A stretch of 64,000 nt of DNA, taken from the NCBI GenBank assembly GCA_902523515.1, contig CABYZT010000003.1:123616-187615 (forward strand), read 5' to 3'. The stretch is from an uncultured Pelagibacteraceae bacterium (GTDB lineage: Bacteria; Pseudomonadota; Alphaproteobacteria; Pelagibacterales; Pelagibacteraceae). The translations under genes and the position numbers were made by a program. Below, piece by piece: positions 51,063 to 60,589 of the stretch. Under the pieces are notes generated by a model. It was not told the origin of the DNA, did no database searches, and worked only from the letters and a program-made list of their open reading frames with translations. How positions within the stretch are numbered: position 1 is the stretch's first letter; each line of letters starts with the position of its first letter.

Positions 51063-52362
51063 TTACTTAAAAAAAATATTACCAAAAAGATTATTTTATA
51101 GAGCGCTTCTCATAGTTGCTATTCCTGTTTTGGTTTTGCAACTAGTAATTACAATTGTTTTTTTTGATAGCCTTTGGATCAAAACAAACAAAGGCATGAC
51201 AAGAACCTTGGTAAATGAAATTAGTACATTTATTGAAGCCTATGGAAGCGAGCAAGAAAATAAACAAGAGTTGGTAGATCTTTTTTCCATATTTTTAGAT
51301 TTAAATATTGAGTTCACAAATAACGAAAAATTACAAAATACAGATACAGAAAGATGGTTTAGCCCTATAGATAGAACTTTAAGAAGAGAACTAAAATCTA
51401 AATTTGGATTAGATGAATACTGGTTTGATACAACAAGTTATAAAGAATTAATTGATTTAAGAATTAAATACGAAGATGGTTATTTTAAATTTTTAGTGCC
51501 TAAAGATAGAGTTGCAAGTTCTTCAGCAAGAATATTTGCACTTTGGATCACAGTACCTGCAATTATAATGGTGATTATTTCTCTAATATTTTTAAAAAAT
51601 CAAACTAGACCAATCACTAACCTAGCTCGTGCGGCTGAAAGGTTTGGTAAAGGAGAAAATATTGAAGAGTTCAAACCTTCTGGAGCTCTTGAAATAAGAC
51701 AAGCAGGACATGAATTTGATAAAATGAGAAAGAGAATTGAAAGACACATAAATCAAAGAACAGAAATGTTATCTGGAATAAGTCATGATTTAAGAACACC
51801 CTTAACAAGGATGAAACTACAATTAGCTTTTATAAAAGATAAAGAAACTGTTAATAAATTGACTGAAGACATCAATGAAATGGAGAAAATGCTAAATGAA
51901 TATTTACAATTCACCAGCTCATCATATGTTGAAAAAGATGAAATGTTTAATCTATCTGAATTAATTTCAGAAGTTATTGAAAAATATAATAATGAAAATA
52001 TTTCACAAAACTTGACACCAAGAATTTACTTTAATGGCAGGAAAAATTTAATAAATAGATGTCTAAATAATTTAATTGATAATGCACTGAAATATGCAAA
52101 TAAGGTTGAAATTAGTTTAAATAAAAAAAATACAAATTTATTCGTTATTATTGATGATGATGGACCTGGAATACCAAAAAATGAGTATGAGAATGTATTT
52201 AAACCTTTCTATAAAATAGATAAGGGTCGGGCAGAATCTAAATCAAGTGTTGGTCTTGGCTTATCAATTTCATCAGACATTATCAAATCTCATGGAGGAA
52301 ATATAATGTTAGAAAAATCAAAAATGGATGGTTTAAGAGTTAAGATTTTCTTGCCTGTTTAA
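51043..52362 (+). CDS. Sensor histidine kinase (EnvZ-like)
   Basis: About 439 residues from ATG 51043 (a GTG at 51034 is also in frame). Two membrane segments flank a periplasmic sensor region of about 120 residues: one near residues 16-40 (FYRALLIVAIPVLVLQLVI), one near 165-185 (IFALWITVPAIIMVIISLIF). Then HAMP (TRPITNLARAAERFGKGE), the HisKA box with phospho-His in SGISHDLRTPLTR, and the ATPase boxes NNLIDNALKYA (N), IDDDGPGIP (G1) and GLGLSISSDI (G2). Overlaps the response regulator, so they are cognate. The signal sensed is not visible. It ends 23 nt inside the convergent UbiK-like gene. Confidence 0.9.
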   Translation: MFSGLSNYLKKILPKRLFYRALLIVAIPVLVLQLVITIVFFDSLWIKTNKGMTRTLVNEISTFIEAYGSEQENKQELVDLFSIFLDLNIEFTNNEKLQNTDTERWFSPIDRTLRRELKSKFGLDEYWFDTTSYKELIDLRIKYEDGYFKFLVPKDRVASSSARIFALWITVPAIIMVIISLIFLKNQTRPITNLARAAERFGKGENIEEFKPSGALEIRQAGHEFDKMRKRIERHINQRTEMLSGISHDLRTPLTRMKLQLAFIKDKETVNKLTEDINEMEKMLNEYLQFTSSSYVEKDEMFNLSELISEVIEKYNNENISQNLTPRIYFNGRKNLINRCLNNLIDNALKYANKVEISLNKKNTNLFVIIDDDGPGIPKNEYENVFKPFYKIDKGRAESKSSVGLGLSISSDIIKSHGGNIMLEKSKMDGLRVKIFLPV

Positions 52363-52591
52363 CTTTTTTACTTTTTTTTTTCTTAAGTTTATTTATCATA
52401 TTTTCAAGATTCTCTACACGTTTTGAGAGTACTTCAAACTCATCTTTGCTTGTAAGTTTCATTTTAAACACAAACTCATCTCTTTTAGATTTTAAAATAT
52501 TAAATAATTCAGTCGTTAAGTCTTTTGAAGATACTAGTCCCTGCTCTATTAATTTAGCAAACTTATCAATTATAAATTTAGAATTTTTCAT
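52340..52591 (-). CDS. ubiK: UbiK/BMFP-family accessory factor
   Basis: About 83 residues from the ATG at 52591 (another in-frame ATG at 52606 is possible). Two parts: a helical N-terminus (IIDKFAKLIEQGLVSSKDLTTELFNILKSK) and a C-terminal coiled coil with FEVLSKRVENLENMINKLKKKK ending in a very basic tail. This matches the BMFP (DUF526) family; E. coli UbiK assists ubiquinone synthesis and the Brucella homologue has membrane fusogenic activity. The gene is a single minus-strand unit between the kinase and lgt. The family call is fair; the ubiquinone role is by homology. Confidence 0.75.
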   Translation of the reverse strand: MKNSKFIIDKFAKLIEQGLVSSKDLTTELFNILKSKRDEFVFKMKLTSKDEFEVLSKRVENLENMINKLKKKKSKKVKQARKS

Positions 52592-52623
52592 ATTTAAGAT
52601 ATACAATATAAGTATTATTAAAA

Positions 52624-53394
52624 ATGTTCATTAATAATTTTGACCCAGTAGCCTTAGAAATATTTTCTTTTGAAATCAGGTGGTATTCTTTAGCTTATAT
52701 ATTTGGAATTATATTAGGCTGGATTCTTGCTAAAAAATTATTTATCCAAGACATAGAAGTTAAAAATAAATTTGATGATTATTTAACTTATTTAATCATA
52801 GGTATAATTTTAGGGGGAAGACTTGGTTATATTTTTATTTACAATTTAAGTTTTTATATAAATAATCCATTAGATATATTTAAAATTTGGCAAGGAGGAA
52901 TGTCCTTCCATGGTGGATTAATTGGAGTTATTTTCGCATCTATATTTTTTGCTAAAAAAAATAATCAAAACCCATTCTTATATTTGGATATTGTCGCTTT
53001 AGTAGCTCCAGTGGGGTTATTTTTTGGACGAATAGCAAACTTTATAAATTCAGAGTTATATGGAACTACAACTAATGTGCCCTGGGCAGTAACATTTGTT
53101 CAGATAGATAATCTTCCTAGGCATCCCTCGCAATTATATGAAGCACTATTAGAGGGTTTATTTTTATTTTTATTATTAATTTATTTTAAAAACAAATTTT
53201 CAAATAAACCTGGTGTAATTTCAGGATTATTTTTAATAATTTACTCAATCTTCAGATTTATTGTTGAATTCTATAGAGTACCAGACGAACAGCTAGGTTA
53301 TATATTTTTAAACTTAACGATGGGGCAAGTAGTAAGTTTAATATTTATATTATCAGGGGTAATCTTATTTTATTTAAAATATGAAACTCGCTAA
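52624..53394 (+). CDS. lgt: Prolipoprotein diacylglyceryl transferase
   Basis: Attaches diacylglycerol to the lipobox cysteine of prelipoproteins in the inner membrane; needed for BamD here. 256 residues with about seven membrane segments. Signature elements: EIRWYSLAYIFGIILGW near the N-terminus, GGRLGYIF, QGGMSFHGGLIG, FFGRIANFINSELYG (the core Lgt signature) and RHPSQLYEALLEG. The next gene starts within its last 14 nt. lgt followed by a MidA-like methyltransferase and pgeF is a conserved alphaproteobacterial order. Confident. Confidence 0.95.
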   Translation: MFINNFDPVALEIFSFEIRWYSLAYIFGIILGWILAKKLFIQDIEVKNKFDDYLTYLIIGIILGGRLGYIFIYNLSFYINNPLDIFKIWQGGMSFHGGLIGVIFASIFFAKKNNQNPFLYLDIVALVAPVGLFFGRIANFINSELYGTTTNVPWAVTFVQIDNLPRHPSQLYEALLEGLFLFLLLIYFKNKFSNKPGVISGLFLIIYSIFRFIVEFYRVPDEQLGYIFLNLTMGQVVSLIFILSGVILFYLKYETR

Positions 53395-54433
53395 AACAAA
53401 TAATTTACCATTAGATCAATTTATAAATTTTGCTCTTTACGATAAGGATAAAGGTTTTTATATGAAAAAGAATCCTTTTGGTGAAGATGGAGATTTTATT
53501 ACTGCTCCCAATATCACAAGATTATTTTCAGAGATTATTGCAATTTGGACAATTACTTTTTGGAAAAGTTTAGGCTCTCCAAAAAAATTTAATTTGCTAG
53601 AACTGGGAGCTGGAAATGGCGAAATGATGAAAGTCATTGATGAGACACTTATAAATTTTCCCGAATGTTACAATGCCTGCAGTTTTATAATTCATGAAAA
53701 AAGTGATTTTTTAATAAATGAACAGAAAAAAAATTTAAATTCTAAAAAATTTTCATGGTTAAAAGATATTGAAAAAATAAACTCTAACCCAACAATTTTT
53801 TTAGCTAATGAATTCTTTGATGCCGTACCAATCAAACAATTTTTTAAAAAAAAAGATGGTTGGTTTGAAAGATACGTGTTTATGAATGATGCAAAAAAAG
53901 CTGAATTTAAAGAAGAAAAAATAGATATAGAAAAAATTGAAAAATATCTAAATTTTGAAATATCAAAAAATCAGAATATAATAGAATATTCACCAGACAC
54001 TTTTAAATATTTAAGAACAATTTGCGACCTAGTGCAAAAAAATGATGGAGGAATGTTAATTATTGATTATGGTTATGCAGACAGCAAAATGCATGAAACC
54101 CTTCAGGCGGTAAATAACCATAAATATTCTAACATTTTAGAAAATATTGGAGACTCTGATATTACTTACAATATAAACTTTCATTCTTTTGAGAAATTTA
54201 TAACTCAGTTTAAAGAAATTAATTCAATTTTTACAAATCAAAAAAAATTTTTAACAAGTATGGGTATTCTTCAAAGAGCAGAAATAGTCAGCAAAAATAT
54301 AGCATTTTCTAAAAAAGCAGATTTATTTTATAGGGTAAGACGTTTGATAGATGACAAGCAGATGGGTGAATTATTCAAAGTCATGCTTATAAAAAATAAG
54401 AAAAATAATTTTAGAACAGGTTTTCAAAATTGA
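53381..54433 (+). CDS. SAM-dependent methyltransferase, NDUFAF7/MidA family
   Basis: 350 residues, DUF185 family. The mitochondrial homologue NDUFAF7 dimethylates an arginine of complex I subunit NDUFS2 during assembly. Motifs: YDKDKGFYMKKNPFGEDGDFITAPN near the N-terminus (family hallmark), LLELGAGNGEMMK (SAM loop), FLANEFFDAVPIKQF and IIDYGYAD. A role in NADH dehydrogenase maturation in this organism is inferred by homology. It overlaps lgt by 14 nt and pgeF by 4 nt. Family call confident. Confidence 0.88.
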   Translation: MKLAKTNNLPLDQFINFALYDKDKGFYMKKNPFGEDGDFITAPNITRLFSEIIAIWTITFWKSLGSPKKFNLLELGAGNGEMMKVIDETLINFPECYNACSFIIHEKSDFLINEQKKNLNSKKFSWLKDIEKINSNPTIFLANEFFDAVPIKQFFKKKDGWFERYVFMNDAKKAEFKEEKIDIEKIEKYLNFEISKNQNIIEYSPDTFKYLRTICDLVQKNDGGMLIIDYGYADSKMHETLQAVNNHKYSNILENIGDSDITYNINFHSFEKFITQFKEINSIFTNQKKFLTSMGILQRAEIVSKNIAFSKKADLFYRVRRLIDDKQMGELFKVMLIKNKKNNFRTGFQN

Positions 54434-55188
54434 TAAAATCAAAAAAACTCTCAAAAATTAAAAATATTAAACATGGTTTTTTCAATAAAACTGGCGGTAA
54501 ATCAAAAAAAATTTATAAAAGTTTAAACTGTGGTCCTGGTTCTAAAGACAATCCAACAGATGTTAAAAAAAATTTAAAAATAGTTATAAAAAAAATAAAA
54601 AGCACCGCTAAAAGTATTTTTTTACTTCATCAAATACATAGTAATAAATTTGTTTATATTGATGAAAAAAACAGATTTAAATCAAAACCAAAAGCAGACG
54701 CAGTAATTACAAATCAAAAAAACATGCCAATTGGCGTTTTAACTGCTGATTGTGTGCCAATTTTAATCTGTGATGAAAGAACAAAATTAGTTGCAGCAAT
54801 TCATGCGGGGTGGAAAGGTGCATACAAAGGTATAATTAGCAAAGTAATCCAATTTATGATCAAAAAAGGATCTAATCCTAAAAATATTACTGCAGCTATC
54901 GGACCTGCTATCTCGGCTAAAAATTATGAAGTAAAAGTAGATTTTAAAAGAAAATTTATAAAAAAGGATAAAAAAAATTATAAATTTTTTAAAATTAAGT
55001 ACAAAAAGCTTTATTTTGATTTACCTAAATATGTAAAATCATGTCTTTTAAAGAATAAAATAAAAAATATTGAGTCTCTAAATATTGATACATTTGATAT
55101 TAATAATAATTTTTTTAGTGCAAGAAGAGCGTTAAGGCTAAATCATGATGATTATGGTAGAAATATTTCAATAATTATGCTTTATTAG
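54430..55188 (+). CDS. pgeF: Multi-copper-like peptidoglycan editing/purine nucleoside protein PgeF (YfiH)
   Basis: 252 residues, laccase-domain (DUF152) protein. In E. coli YfiH/PgeF was linked to correct L-Ala incorporation into peptidoglycan precursors; other members are purine nucleoside phosphorylases. Metal-site motifs visible: FLLHQIHSNKFV (His), LTADCVPILI (Cys) and AAIHAGWKGAYKG (His). AAIGPAISAKNYEV is also characteristic. The only plausible start is TTG at 54430, overlapping the upstream stop (TTGA). In a peptidoglycan-minimal genome retention suggests a real editing or nucleoside salvage job. Family certain, activity not. Confidence 0.85.
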   Translation: MIKSKKLSKIKNIKHGFFNKTGGKSKKIYKSLNCGPGSKDNPTDVKKNLKIVIKKIKSTAKSIFLLHQIHSNKFVYIDEKNRFKSKPKADAVITNQKNMPIGVLTADCVPILICDERTKLVAAIHAGWKGAYKGIISKVIQFMIKKGSNPKNITAAIGPAISAKNYEVKVDFKRKFIKKDKKNYKFFKIKYKKLYFDLPKYVKSCLLKNKIKNIESLNIDTFDINNNFFSARRALRLNHDDYGRNISIIMLY

Positions 55189-55197
55189 GCTTTTTTA

Positions 55198-56130
55198 ATG
55201 AAATTATTATCCGGAAATAGCAACAAACCATTAAGCAAGAGTATTGCTAAATATCTAAAATCTAAATTAGTAAACTCTAGTATTAGAAATTTTTCTGATG
55301 GAGAAATCTATGTGGAAATAAATGAAAATATTAGAGGTAATAGTATTTTTTTAATTCAATCTGTTTCATCTCCTGCAAATGATAACCTAATGGAATTACT
55401 ACTATGTATTGATGCACTTAAGAGATCGTCAGCAAAAAACATTACTGCTGTTATTCCGTACTTTGGTTATGCTAGACAAGATAGAAAAGTTGCACCAAGA
55501 ACCTCAATTTCAGCAAAACTTGTCTCAAATCTAATTACTAAAGCAGGAGCAGATAGAGTTGTTACTGTTGATTTGCATGCAGGACAAATTCAAGGATTTT
55601 TTGATATTCCAGTAGATAACTTGTTCGCAACACCTATTTTTGCAAGACATGTAAAAAAAAAGATAAAAAGTAAAAATCTAATTTGTGTTGCACCAGATGT
55701 TGGTGGTACTGAGAGAGCTAGAGCACTAGGAAAGATTTTAAATGTTGGACTAGCAATTGTAGATAAAAGAAGACCAAAGCCAGGTCAATCTCAAGTAATG
55801 AATATTATTGGAGATGTTAAAGGAAAAACTTGTATTCTTGTTGACGATATAATCGATTCAGGTGGTACAATTGTAAACGCTGCTAAGGCTCTTAAAGATC
55901 GAGGTGCCAAAGAAGTTTATGTTTACATTACTCACGGTGTACTTAGTGGAGAAGCTGTAAATAAAATTAAAAAATCAGTAATTAAAAATTTAGTAATAAC
56001 TGATACAATTGATAATATGAACAGAGTTAAAGGTGCTAAAAACATTGAAGTTCTGTCAATTTCAGGGCTTATGGGAGAAGCAATTAAAAGAATATCTAAT
56101 TCAACCTCAGTATCAGATTTATTCAAATAA
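55198..56130 (+). CDS. prs: Ribose-phosphate pyrophosphokinase
   Basis: Makes PRPP from ribose 5-phosphate and ATP for purine, pyrimidine, histidine and tryptophan synthesis. 310 residues, class I length. Motifs: [27 protein letters not shown] (ATP flexible loop), [19 protein letters not shown], and the PRPP loop [11 protein letters not shown]. It starts 10 nt after pgeF and is followed by rplY after 45 nt; prs-rplY-pth-ychF is a conserved alphaproteobacterial string. Confident. Confidence 0.97.
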   Translation: MKLLSGNSNKPLSKSIAKYLKSKLVNSSIRNFSDGEIYVEINENIRGNSIFLIQSVSSPANDNLMELLLCIDALKRSSAKNITAVIPYFGYARQDRKVAPRTSISAKLVSNLITKAGADRVVTVDLHAGQIQGFFDIPVDNLFATPIFARHVKKKIKSKNLICVAPDVGGTERARALGKILNVGLAIVDKRRPKPGQSQVMNIIGDVKGKTCILVDDIIDSGGTIVNAAKALKDRGAKEVYVYITHGVLSGEAVNKIKKSVIKNLVITDTIDNMNRVKGAKNIEVLSISGLMGEAIKRISNSTSVSDLFK

Positions 56131-56175
56131 ATACCTTGAGTTATTAAGTAACTTGAGCTAAAAACCCTTGTTTTT

Positions 56176-56889
56176 ATGAATTCATTAGACGCCAACATCA
56201 GAAATACCAAAACTAAAGGTGAATTAAATTCATTAAGAGATAATGGTAATGTACCTGCTATAATTTATGGTGGTGAGGCTCAAAACGAGAAAATTTCAAT
56301 ATCTAAAAAGATACTCAAGTCACTAATTGAAAAAGAAAACTTTTTATCAAGCATCATAACTTTAAATGTTGATGGTAAACCTCAAAAAGTTCTACCAAGA
56401 GAAATAAAATATGACATTATTTCAGATGAACCAATTCATGTAGACTTTCTAAGAATAGTTTCAGGCATAAAAGTTAGAATTGAAGTTCCAGTAAAATTTT
56501 TAAATCATGAAAAATCTCCTGGTTTGAAAAGAGGTGGGGTTTTAAACATTGTAAGAAGAAAAGTTGAGCTAAAATGTCCAAGCGAAAAAATTCCTGAAAA
56601 TCTTGTGATAGATCTTGATGGAGTTGATATTGGAGAGAGTTTTAAGATCTCTTCCATAAATCTTGACAGTGATGTTACTCCTACAATTCAAGGAAGAGAT
56701 TTCGTAATTGCGACTCTAGCAGCTCCGACTGTTATGAAAGAACCTGAAAAACCTGCAGAAGCTGAGGCGGCTGAGGGAGAAGGTGCTGAAGGAGCAGAAG
56801 CAGCGGCAGCTGAAGGTGGAGATAAGCCAGCAGCTGAAGGTGATAAAAAAGAAGGTGAAGATAAAAAACCTGCTGAAGAAAAAAAATAA
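56176..56889 (+). CDS. rplY: Ribosomal protein bL25 (CTC form) with low-complexity tail
   Basis: 5S rRNA-binding large-subunit protein. 237 residues: N-terminal L25 domain (NTKTKGELNSLRDNGNVPAIIYGG) and C-terminal TL5/CTC domain (GVKRGGVLNIVRRKVELKC-like region, then IGESFKISSINLD). From about residue 188 there is a tail made almost only of Glu, Ala, Gly, Lys and Pro. Its codons are notably richer in G and C than the neighbouring DNA. Tails like this are common in CTC-type L25 and probably disordered. It follows prs by 45 nt and is followed by pth after 41 nt. Confidence 0.93.
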   Translation: MNSLDANIRNTKTKGELNSLRDNGNVPAIIYGGEAQNEKISISKKILKSLIEKENFLSSIITLNVDGKPQKVLPREIKYDIISDEPIHVDFLRIVSGIKVRIEVPVKFLNHEKSPGLKRGGVLNIVRRKVELKCPSEKIPENLVIDLDGVDIGESFKISSINLDSDVTPTIQGRDFVIATLAAPTVMKEPEKPAEAEAAEGEGAEGAEAAAAEGGDKPAAEGDKKEGEDKKPAEEKK

Positions 56890-56930
56890 GTTAATTAAAA
56901 TTGAATTTTATCCTCCAATATTAATATTTT

Positions 56931-57491
56931 ATGCTTCTACTTGTAGGATTAGGCAATCCAACCCCAGACAGTGAAAACAATAGACATAATATTGGTTTCA
57001 AAATCATAGATGCAATAAATAAAAAATTTGGACTTTCTAAACAAAAACCAAAATTCAAAGGACTTCTTACAACTGGTAATGTTGGAGAACAAAAAGTTTA
57101 TGCAATCAAACCTTTAACATTTATGAATAATTCTGGAATTTGTATTAGAGAATTAATTGAATATTTCAAAATAGATGCTGAGGATGTTATCGTTTTTCAT
57201 GACGATCTAGATGTAGAATTTGGAAAAATAAAAGCAAAATTTGGTGGCTCTGATGCAGGACATAACGGAATTGCATCAATAGATAAGTTTATTGGAAAAG
57301 ATTATTCAAGAGTGCGAATAGGAATTGGTAAACCAAAAGATAAAATGGAAGTTAGTGATTTTGTTCTTCAAAATTTTGATGAAGATGAAATGCTTGGATT
57401 GGAAAAAGTTACCAATAACATCACAGATTCTATTTCAATACTTATCGACAAAAAATTAGATTTATTCTCTAGCACTGTAAATAATAAATAA
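56931..57491 (+). CDS. pth: Peptidyl-tRNA hydrolase
   Basis: Releases tRNA from dropped-off peptidyl-tRNA; cytosolic. 186 residues, normal. Motifs: LVGLGNPTPDSENNRHNIGF (catalytic His), PLTFMNNSG, VFHDDLDVEFGKIK (Asp) and GGSDAGHNGIASI. Its stop shares one base with the ychF start (TAATG), a conserved pth-ychF pairing. Confident. Confidence 0.96.
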   Translation: MLLLVGLGNPTPDSENNRHNIGFKIIDAINKKFGLSKQKPKFKGLLTTGNVGEQKVYAIKPLTFMNNSGICIRELIEYFKIDAEDVIVFHDDLDVEFGKIKAKFGGSDAGHNGIASIDKFIGKDYSRVRIGIGKPKDKMEVSDFVLQNFDEDEMLGLEKVTNNITDSISILIDKKLDLFSSTVNNK

Positions 57492-58564
57492 TGAGTTTTA
57501 AATGTGGAATTGTTGGTTTGCCTAATGTGGGTAAATCTACACTCTTCAACGCACTTACAAACTCAAGCAAAGCCCAAGCTGCAAATTTTCCATTTTGTAC
57601 GATAGATCCCAATGTGGGAGTAGTCCCCGTTCCAGATGAAAGATTGAACAAATTATCAGAAGTTTCAAAATCAAAAAAAACAATAAATACAACTATTTCA
57701 TTTGTGGATATAGCTGGTCTTGTTAAAGGTGCCTCTAAAGGTGAAGGGTTAGGCAATAAATTTCTGTCCCACATAAGGGAAGTTGATGCAATTATTCATA
57801 TGATTAGATGCTTTGACTCAGATGATATTCAAAACGTTAATCCTGACGTTGACCCTATAAGAGATCTTGAGATCATTGAAACTGAGATGATGCTAGCTGA
57901 CCTAGAATCTATACAAAAAAGACTTGAAAAAAATAATAAAAAAAATGTGGACGAAGACCAGCTTAAGATTTTAGAGATTGCATTAGACTGCATTAATAAT
58001 GATAAAGATATATCAATATTAAATTCTCAATTTGATACAAAACAACTTAATCAAAGTGGTCTTTTATCAATAAAACCAAAGATCTTTGTTTGTAATGTAG
58101 ATGAACAAAGCGTACATAATGGAAATAAATATACTAAAGACTTTATCGAAAAATTTGGAAAAGATAACACTCTGATTGTTTCTGCAGACATAGAAAACCA
58201 AATAAATGAATTAGCAGAAGATGAAAAAAAAAATTATATGGATATGATTGGTTTAAAAGATACAGGTTTAAGTATGTTAATTCAAAAGGGGTATAAAATA
58301 TTAGAACTTGATACATATTTTACCTCTGGACCTGAAGAAACAAGAGCGTGGACAATACAAAAAAATTGTACTGCACCTAAAGCTGCAGGAGAAATTCATA
58401 CAGATTTTGAAAAAGGTTTCATTAGAGCTGAAACTATATCTTATGAGGATTTTGTAGCCAATAATGGATGGGTAAATTCTAAGGCTAACGGAAAAATGAG
58501 ATTAGAGGGTAAAGACTATATTGTTAAAGATGGAGATGTATTAAACTTCAGATTCAACACGTGA
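57491..58564 (+). CDS. ychF: Ribosome-associated ATPase YchF (OLA1 family)
   Basis: Obg-related P-loop NTPase that prefers ATP and binds ribosomes. 357 residues: G1 GLPNVGKSTLFNAL, G3-type DIAGLVKGASKGEGLGNKFL, helical insert (residues about 135-200), and C-terminal TGS domain with KNCTAPKAAGEIHTDFEKGFIRAE. The specificity loop reads NVDE instead of NKxD, as expected for the ATP-using YchF group. Its 3' end overlaps the convergent cytochrome c1 gene by 24 nt. Confident. Confidence 0.97.
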   Translation: MSFKCGIVGLPNVGKSTLFNALTNSSKAQAANFPFCTIDPNVGVVPVPDERLNKLSEVSKSKKTINTTISFVDIAGLVKGASKGEGLGNKFLSHIREVDAIIHMIRCFDSDDIQNVNPDVDPIRDLEIIETEMMLADLESIQKRLEKNNKKNVDEDQLKILEIALDCINNDKDISILNSQFDTKQLNQSGLLSIKPKIFVCNVDEQSVHNGNKYTKDFIEKFGKDNTLIVSADIENQINELAEDEKKNYMDMIGLKDTGLSMLIQKGYKILELDTYFTSGPEETRAWTIQKNCTAPKAAGEIHTDFEKGFIRAETISYEDFVANNGWVNSKANGKMRLEGKDYIVKDGDVLNFRFNT

Positions 58565-59320
58565 CCAGATTCTTTTCATACTAAAATATACTAAAACAGT
58601 TAAAATAATTAAATAAACAATCGCTTTAAAGCCCATCTGATGTCGAGATTCTAAATGAGGTTCAGCTGACCACATTAAGAAGGTCGTTACATCTTTTGAC
58701 ATCTGTTCTACTGTTGCATTTGTTCCGTCACCATACTCTACTAATCCATCTGATAATGGAGCAGCCATTCTAATTTTATTACCATACATATATTTGTTAT
58801 AATAAACTCCGTCATCTAAAGATACGTTGCTAGGAGCTTCTTCATATCCTTGTAATAAAGAATATATGTAATCAACTCCACCACCTCGAGCTTTAACCAA
58901 AACAGACATGTCTGGAGGATATGCACCACCATTTGCCGCTTGGGCAGCTTTAACATTATCATATGGCATTACAAATTTATCAGATAATTTACCTGGTCTT
59001 GTGAACATTTCACCATCTGAATTTGGACCATCAGTTACTTCAAATGAAGCTGCAATAGCTTTAGCTTGAGCTTCAGAGAATTCTGGCCCTCCTGGCTCTG
59101 CTAAATTTCTATAACTTAAATACTTCATCGAATGACATGAGGCACATACTTCAGTATAAACTTGATAACCTCTTTGAAGAGAAGCTCTATCAAATTTTCC
59201 AAATAGACCCTTAAAACTCCAGTCAGTTTTTAGATATTCTACTTTTTCAGCAGCAAAAGAATTTGAATTTGAAGTAATAATTAAGATTATTATAGAAAAT
59301 AATTTAAATAAATTTTTCAC
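58541..59320 (-). CDS. petC: Cytochrome c1 of the bc1 complex
   Basis: Heme-c subunit of ubiquinol:cytochrome c reductase, in the periplasm with a C-terminal anchor. About 259 residues from the GTG at 59320 (1 nt after the petB stop; a TTG at 59329 overlapping petB is the alternative). An N-terminal signal peptide (KLFSIIILIITSNSNSFAA), heme motif CASCHSMK, sixth-ligand Met region in the later part (NKIRMAAPLSDG), and a membrane helix near the end (FKAIVYLIILTVLVYFSM). Last gene of petABC. It overlaps convergent ychF by 24 nt. Confident. Confidence 0.95.
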   Translation of the reverse strand: MKNLFKLFSIIILIITSNSNSFAAEKVEYLKTDWSFKGLFGKFDRASLQRGYQVYTEVCASCHSMKYLSYRNLAEPGGPEFSEAQAKAIAASFEVTDGPNSDGEMFTRPGKLSDKFVMPYDNVKAAQAANGGAYPPDMSVLVKARGGGVDYIYSLLQGYEEAPSNVSLDDGVYYNKYMYGNKIRMAAPLSDGLVEYGDGTNATVEQMSKDVTTFLMWSAEPHLESRHQMGFKAIVYLIILTVLVYFSMKRIWSRVESEV

Positions 59321-59321
59321 C

Positions 59322-60584
59322 TTATTCAATTTTACTTTCTTTATTTCTGGCGGCAGCTAGATTTGGTGAACCACCTAGAACAGGTTCGGCAATACTTAGA
59401 GGCACTGGTAAAGTTTTTTCTTTAAAGCCTAGAACAGGAAGAATAACTAAAAAATGCAAAAAGTAATACGCTGTTGCAACTCGTGCTATCAATAAGTAAA
59501 GTCCCTCAGCTGGCATCGCACCCACATAACCAAGTATCAAAACATCAGCAACTAGTATCCAGTAAAATTGTTTATATAAAGGTCTGAATACCGCAGATCT
59601 TATTTTTGACGTATCTAACCAAGGTAAAACTGCTAAGATTAATATTGCAGATAACATAGCTACAACTCCTAACAATTTATCAGGAACTGATCTTAATATT
59701 GCATAAAAAGGTAAGAGATACCATTCAGGAACAATGTGTGCGGGCGTTACCATTGGGTTTGCCTCGATATAATTATCTGCGTGACCTAAAATATTTGGTG
59801 CGTAGAATACAAAGAAAGCAAACACAATCATGAACATTAATAAAGCAAAACCATCTTTAATTACTATGTAAGGATGGAAAGGTACAGTATCTTTTGAAGG
59901 TTTTTTTATATCTATTCCAACTGGATTGTTGTTACCAGGAACATGTAAAGCCCATATATGTAAAACAACTAATCCTAAAATTAAAAATGGAATTAAATAA
60001 TGCAAAGTAAAAAATCTAGTTAACGTAGGGTTGTCGACTGAATAACCTCCCCACAACCAAGTGACAATACCCTCTCCAACTAATGGAATAGCACTAAATA
60101 AATTTGTGATTACAGTTGCTCCCCAAAAGCTCATTTGTCCCCAAGGCAATACATAGCCCATAAATGCAGCCGCCATCATTAGCAAGTAAATAATTATTCC
60201 AATTATCCAAATTATTTCTCTTGGTGCTTTGTAAGAACCATAAAATAATGACCTGAAAATATGAATGTAGACTGCTAAGAAAAACATAGATGCACCATTT
60301 GCATGAATGTATCTAATTAACCAACCGTAATTGACATCACGCATGATGTGCTCAACACTCTCAAAAGCCATATCTGCGTGAGCAATGTAATGCATTGCAA
60401 GAGTTAATCCGGTAACAATTTGAGTGATTAAGCAAAAAGTTAAAATTCCACCAAATGTCCACCAATAATTTAAATTTTTAGGAGTCGGATAATCTGTTAA
60501 ATGATTTGCAAGAGTTAATAGTGGCAATCGATCATTAAACCATTGTCCTACCTTCGATTTTGGTCTGTAATCGTGGTCACTCAT
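59322..60584 (-). CDS. petB: Cytochrome b of the bc1 complex
   Basis: Membrane core with both quinone sites and two hemes b. 420 residues, about eight membrane helices. Landmarks: [36 protein letters not shown] (heme ligand His), [20 protein letters not shown] (Qo helix), [22 protein letters not shown] and the ef-loop [15 protein letters not shown] with the PEWY motif. It lies 5 nt after petA and runs to 1-8 nt before or into petC. The 420-residue length is that of the undivided bc1 cytochrome b. Confident. Confidence 0.97.
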   Translation of the reverse strand: MSDHDYRPKSKVGQWFNDRLPLLTLANHLTDYPTPKNLNYWWTFGGILTFCLITQIVTGLTLAMHYIAHADMAFESVEHIMRDVNYGWLIRYIHANGASMFFLAVYIHIFRSLFYGSYKAPREIIWIIGIIIYLLMMAAAFMGYVLPWGQMSFWGATVITNLFSAIPLVGEGIVTWLWGGYSVDNPTLTRFFTLHYLIPFLILGLVVLHIWALHVPGNNNPVGIDIKKPSKDTVPFHPYIVIKDGFALLMFMIVFAFFVFYAPNILGHADNYIEANPMVTPAHIVPEWYLLPFYAILRSVPDKLLGVVAMLSAILILAVLPWLDTSKIRSAVFRPLYKQFYWILVADVLILGYVGAMPAEGLYLLIARVATAYYFLHFLVILPVLGFKEKTLPVPLSIAEPVLGGSPNLAAARNKESKIE

Positions 60585-60589
60585 TTTCT

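Noticed and set aside
56131..56175. Inverted repeat AGTTA-TTAAG-TAACT between prs and rplY as an L25 autoregulatory element
   Set aside because: The stem is only five AT-rich pairs; too weak to support without conservation data.
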